This document shows, piece by piece, positions 5,101-5,346 of a DNA stretch of 5,346 nt. The notes under the pieces are model-generated. The model was not told the DNA's origin. It was given only the letters and a program-made list of their open reading frames with translations, and did not search any database. Source of the DNA: Verrucomicrobiota bacterium. Its GTDB lineage: Bacteria > Verrucomicrobiota > Verrucomicrobiia > Limisphaerales > UBA1412. The position numbers and the translations under genes are program-made. The DNA lies in assembly GCA_017557085.1 (NCBI GenBank), contig JAFZAR010000264.1, forward strand, positions 1 to 5,346, in the 5' to 3' direction. Within the stretch, counting starts at the first letter, position 1, and every line of letters starts with the position of its first letter.

Positions 5101-5346
5101 ACAACGCGTTTGCTTGCTGTGAAGGTTTAACAAATGTGGTAGTCCCCGATAGTGTGACTTCTATAGGCAGTTTTGTATTCAATGGATGTGACAGATTACC
5201 CTCTATCTTGTTCAGTACAGGGAAGAAAACATTGATTCGATATTCCTCATCTAATACAGATACCTCATATATTATTCCTGATACTGTTACTTACATCGCA
5301 GGCAGTGCATTTTTTAGATGCACCAGTTTGGAGAGTATAGAAATAC
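2184..5346 (+). CDS. giant secreted BspA-like leucine-rich repeat (LRR_5) protein, 3' end missing
   Basis: Open for 1054 codons from ATG 2184 to the right edge. Residues 1-32 form a signal peptide: basic start, hydrophobic core LFVIALLF, likely cleavage after ANA at 32/33. Met11 (ATG 2214) would also leave a signal peptide, so the start is uncertain by ten codons; neither start has a clear Shine-Dalgarno. About 26 repeats of roughly 23 residues follow the pattern GxxAFxxCxxLxxIxIPDSVTSI, in arrays at 89-276, 371-602, 736-771 and 858-1054. Each array follows a beta-rich cap (39-88, 326-370, 702-735, 819-857). Linkers at 277-324, 603-701 and 772-814 start with YYKG-, YFLGDHP- or FRGNAP-like motifs and carry a Tyr-rich/Trp element. 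Related proteins are exported and some bind host proteins or other cells; a surface or extracellular adhesin role is inferred. The anchor is not visible. Composition is mosaic, with AT-rich ends and a GC-richer middle. No frameshift found. Confidence 0.93.
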   Translation, partial: MKHINKTYWGMFLRFIPLFVIALLFTVSKANADVTHERFTINDIEYLTLTEDSENRTVAVVSYSGEPTTINIPDSVIYSDNTYTVTTIWVRAFQYCTSLVSVTLPDSITTIRSFGFDHCINLSSITIPDNVTSIEDDAFEYCINLSSITIGKSLVSFGMGVFNGCSNLANIIVNTDNPSYSSEDGILFNKDKTELIQYPCGKKEKNYTTPNYTTTIGRFAFGNCRNLISVTISDSVTHITRYAFSGCSNLKDVVFGKRVCSMEYSIFNGCTSLKHVYYKGCCPGGTPTLYYDTPETLTSYYNTDYEKSWAPYIQNGRWLNRKIRNIYGIEYIYNTDGTASVESIALTEDTDITIPATVEKDGVSYTVTSIPDNALDFRNIPTSITIPASVTFIGRKVFFSCENLKAIHVAPENPVYSSVDGVLFNKEQTVLIQYPSGREGEYTISSSVYYIEKSAFSGCTASISLIFSEGIEIIEPNTFYRSTGLQKIQLPPTLKVIGEDAFFGCVNLVEVNIPDSVTSIGAGAFANCKSLEEIEIPNYVEEIGDSAFYGCENLRFAYIPDSLVEVGAYMFNYCHSLESVIIGASVREIQVGAFLNCENLRTVYFLGDHPELDYEAFLISNYFRILRDSQNPKLEPQTNPEVYLDALQMNTPVLYYLNDRLGWYSLSYDEALDTIRNCGSLANLEYVSSYCLNYTVLEANADDFDISGGTILSYKGNSPVVVVPDRINGTAVTQIGENAFANNVDIFIIIIPGSVEVIGDKAFANCASLQTVQFRGNAPEAAENIFDGDHCVVYCESGTTGWDAIWNGVTVMSIQGSSDGDFTYEINDKEITITGYTGTATHLEIPSEIEEYPVTQIKEEAFFRRFDILTVFVPKSVTYVGFGAFANCRNLYSVEFEGETEIEDSAFYYCRNLSEIILPEGLDEIKAYTFTGCTMLQEIDLPGSLTYIGDSSFYKCASLQDIVILQNVTEIADNAFACCEGLTNVVVPDSVTSIGSFVFNGCDRLPSILFSTGKKTLIRYSSSNTDTSYIIPDTVTYIAGSAFFRCTSLESIEI
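2448..3011 (+). repeat. LRR array A (7 repeats) with an inserted module
   Basis: Codes residues 89-276. Seven repeats all carry Cys in the AFxxC position (QYC, DHC, EYC, NGC, GNC, SGC, NGC). Repeat 4 is interrupted at residues 177-199 by NPSYSSEDGILFNKDKTELI plus QYP. Repeats 2 and 3 are related at DNA level: 20 of 26 bases match between 2538 and 2607, exactly one 69-base unit apart. AT-rich throughout. Confidence 0.85.
3294..3989 (+). repeat. LRR array B (9 repeats), containing the left composition switch
   Basis: Codes residues 371-602. Nine repeats, seven with the AFxxC Cys; the first (ALDFRN) and the fourth (TFYRST) lack it. The insertion NPVYSSVDGVLFNKEQTVLI plus QYP at residues 413-435 closely copies the one in array A. 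Codon use changes around 3690, within the repeat GEDAFFGC: upstream favours ATT/ATA, GCA and GAT, while downstream GCG, ATC, TCC and GAC become common. Confidence 0.83.
4389..4496 (+). repeat. LRR array C (2 repeats)
   Basis: Codes residues 736-771. Only two repeats sit between cap 3 and the FRGNAP linker: GENAFANN..., with Asn in place of Cys, and GDKAFANC.... The shortness suggests loss of units by recombination, or a spacer module. Confidence 0.75.
4755..5346 (+). repeat. LRR array D (at least 8 repeats, continues past the edge)
   Basis: Codes residues 858 onward. The first repeat (EEAFFRRFD) lacks the Cys and the other seven have it. The array crosses back to AT-rich DNA near 5115, inside ADNAFACC. 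At residues 1009-1020 ILFSTGKKTLIRY-type sequence corresponds to the end of the GVLFNK...LIQYP insertion of arrays A and B, with its first half missing. The gene runs off the window. Confidence 0.82.

Noticed and set aside
2448..5346. Regular roughly 69-base periodicity considered as a CRISPR array or DNA satellite
   Set aside because: The period equals 23 codons, repeats are degenerate at DNA level, and the signal is explained by protein LRR_5 units.

Overview
The window carries two plus-strand genes, both cut by its edges, separated by a 450-bp AT-rich intergenic stretch with unusually dense inverted repeats. Positions 3-1733 hold the 3' part of an ABC exporter half-transporter (membrane domain fused to ATPase). 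Positions 2184-5346 hold the 5' part, 1054 codons without a stop, of a very large secreted protein built of BspA-type leucine-rich repeats (LRR_5 / TpLRR). I saw no tRNA, rRNA, CRISPR array or intact insertion sequence.

Organism: a bacterium. The exporter gene is GC-rich (hand counts of 52% and 72% in two 60-base lines). The giant Cys-containing LRR_5 protein sits in DNA that is mostly far more AT-rich. Families of such proteins next to GC-richer housekeeping genes would fit a gut or host-associated member of the Planctomycetota-Verrucomicrobiota-Lentisphaerota group, with Victivallales as my best guess. Bacteroidota or Bacillota cannot be excluded from the sequence alone.

Intergenic region 1734-2183: a weak hairpin with a T-rich tail (1743-1790) may end the exporter transcript. 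A sigma70-like promoter (1796-1824) would start RNA near 1831. From exactly that base to about 2127 come successive stem-loops: 1831-1863, 1893-1914, 1914-1941, a branched structure closed by a perfect 10-bp stem (1968-2065), an abutting hairpin (2066-2084), and a weaker one (2097-2127). Two identical 14-nt direct repeats (1863-1876 and 2164-2177) bracket most of this, the second lying just before the LRR start codon. This could be an undescribed structured RNA or leader, or a small MITE-like element; it is the least explained part of the window.

The LRR gene has a signal peptide, four beta-rich cap segments in two styles, about 26 repeats of about 23 residues, and linkers between arrays. Its base composition is mosaic: about 30-37% GC to roughly 3690, 40-58% from there to about 5115, then about 32% again. 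Both switch points fall inside the conserved AFxxC core of a repeat, and the two cap styles follow the composition blocks, which suggests the gene was assembled by recombination between sources. The exporter and the LRR protein are probably not one operon; nothing in the window ties them functionally.
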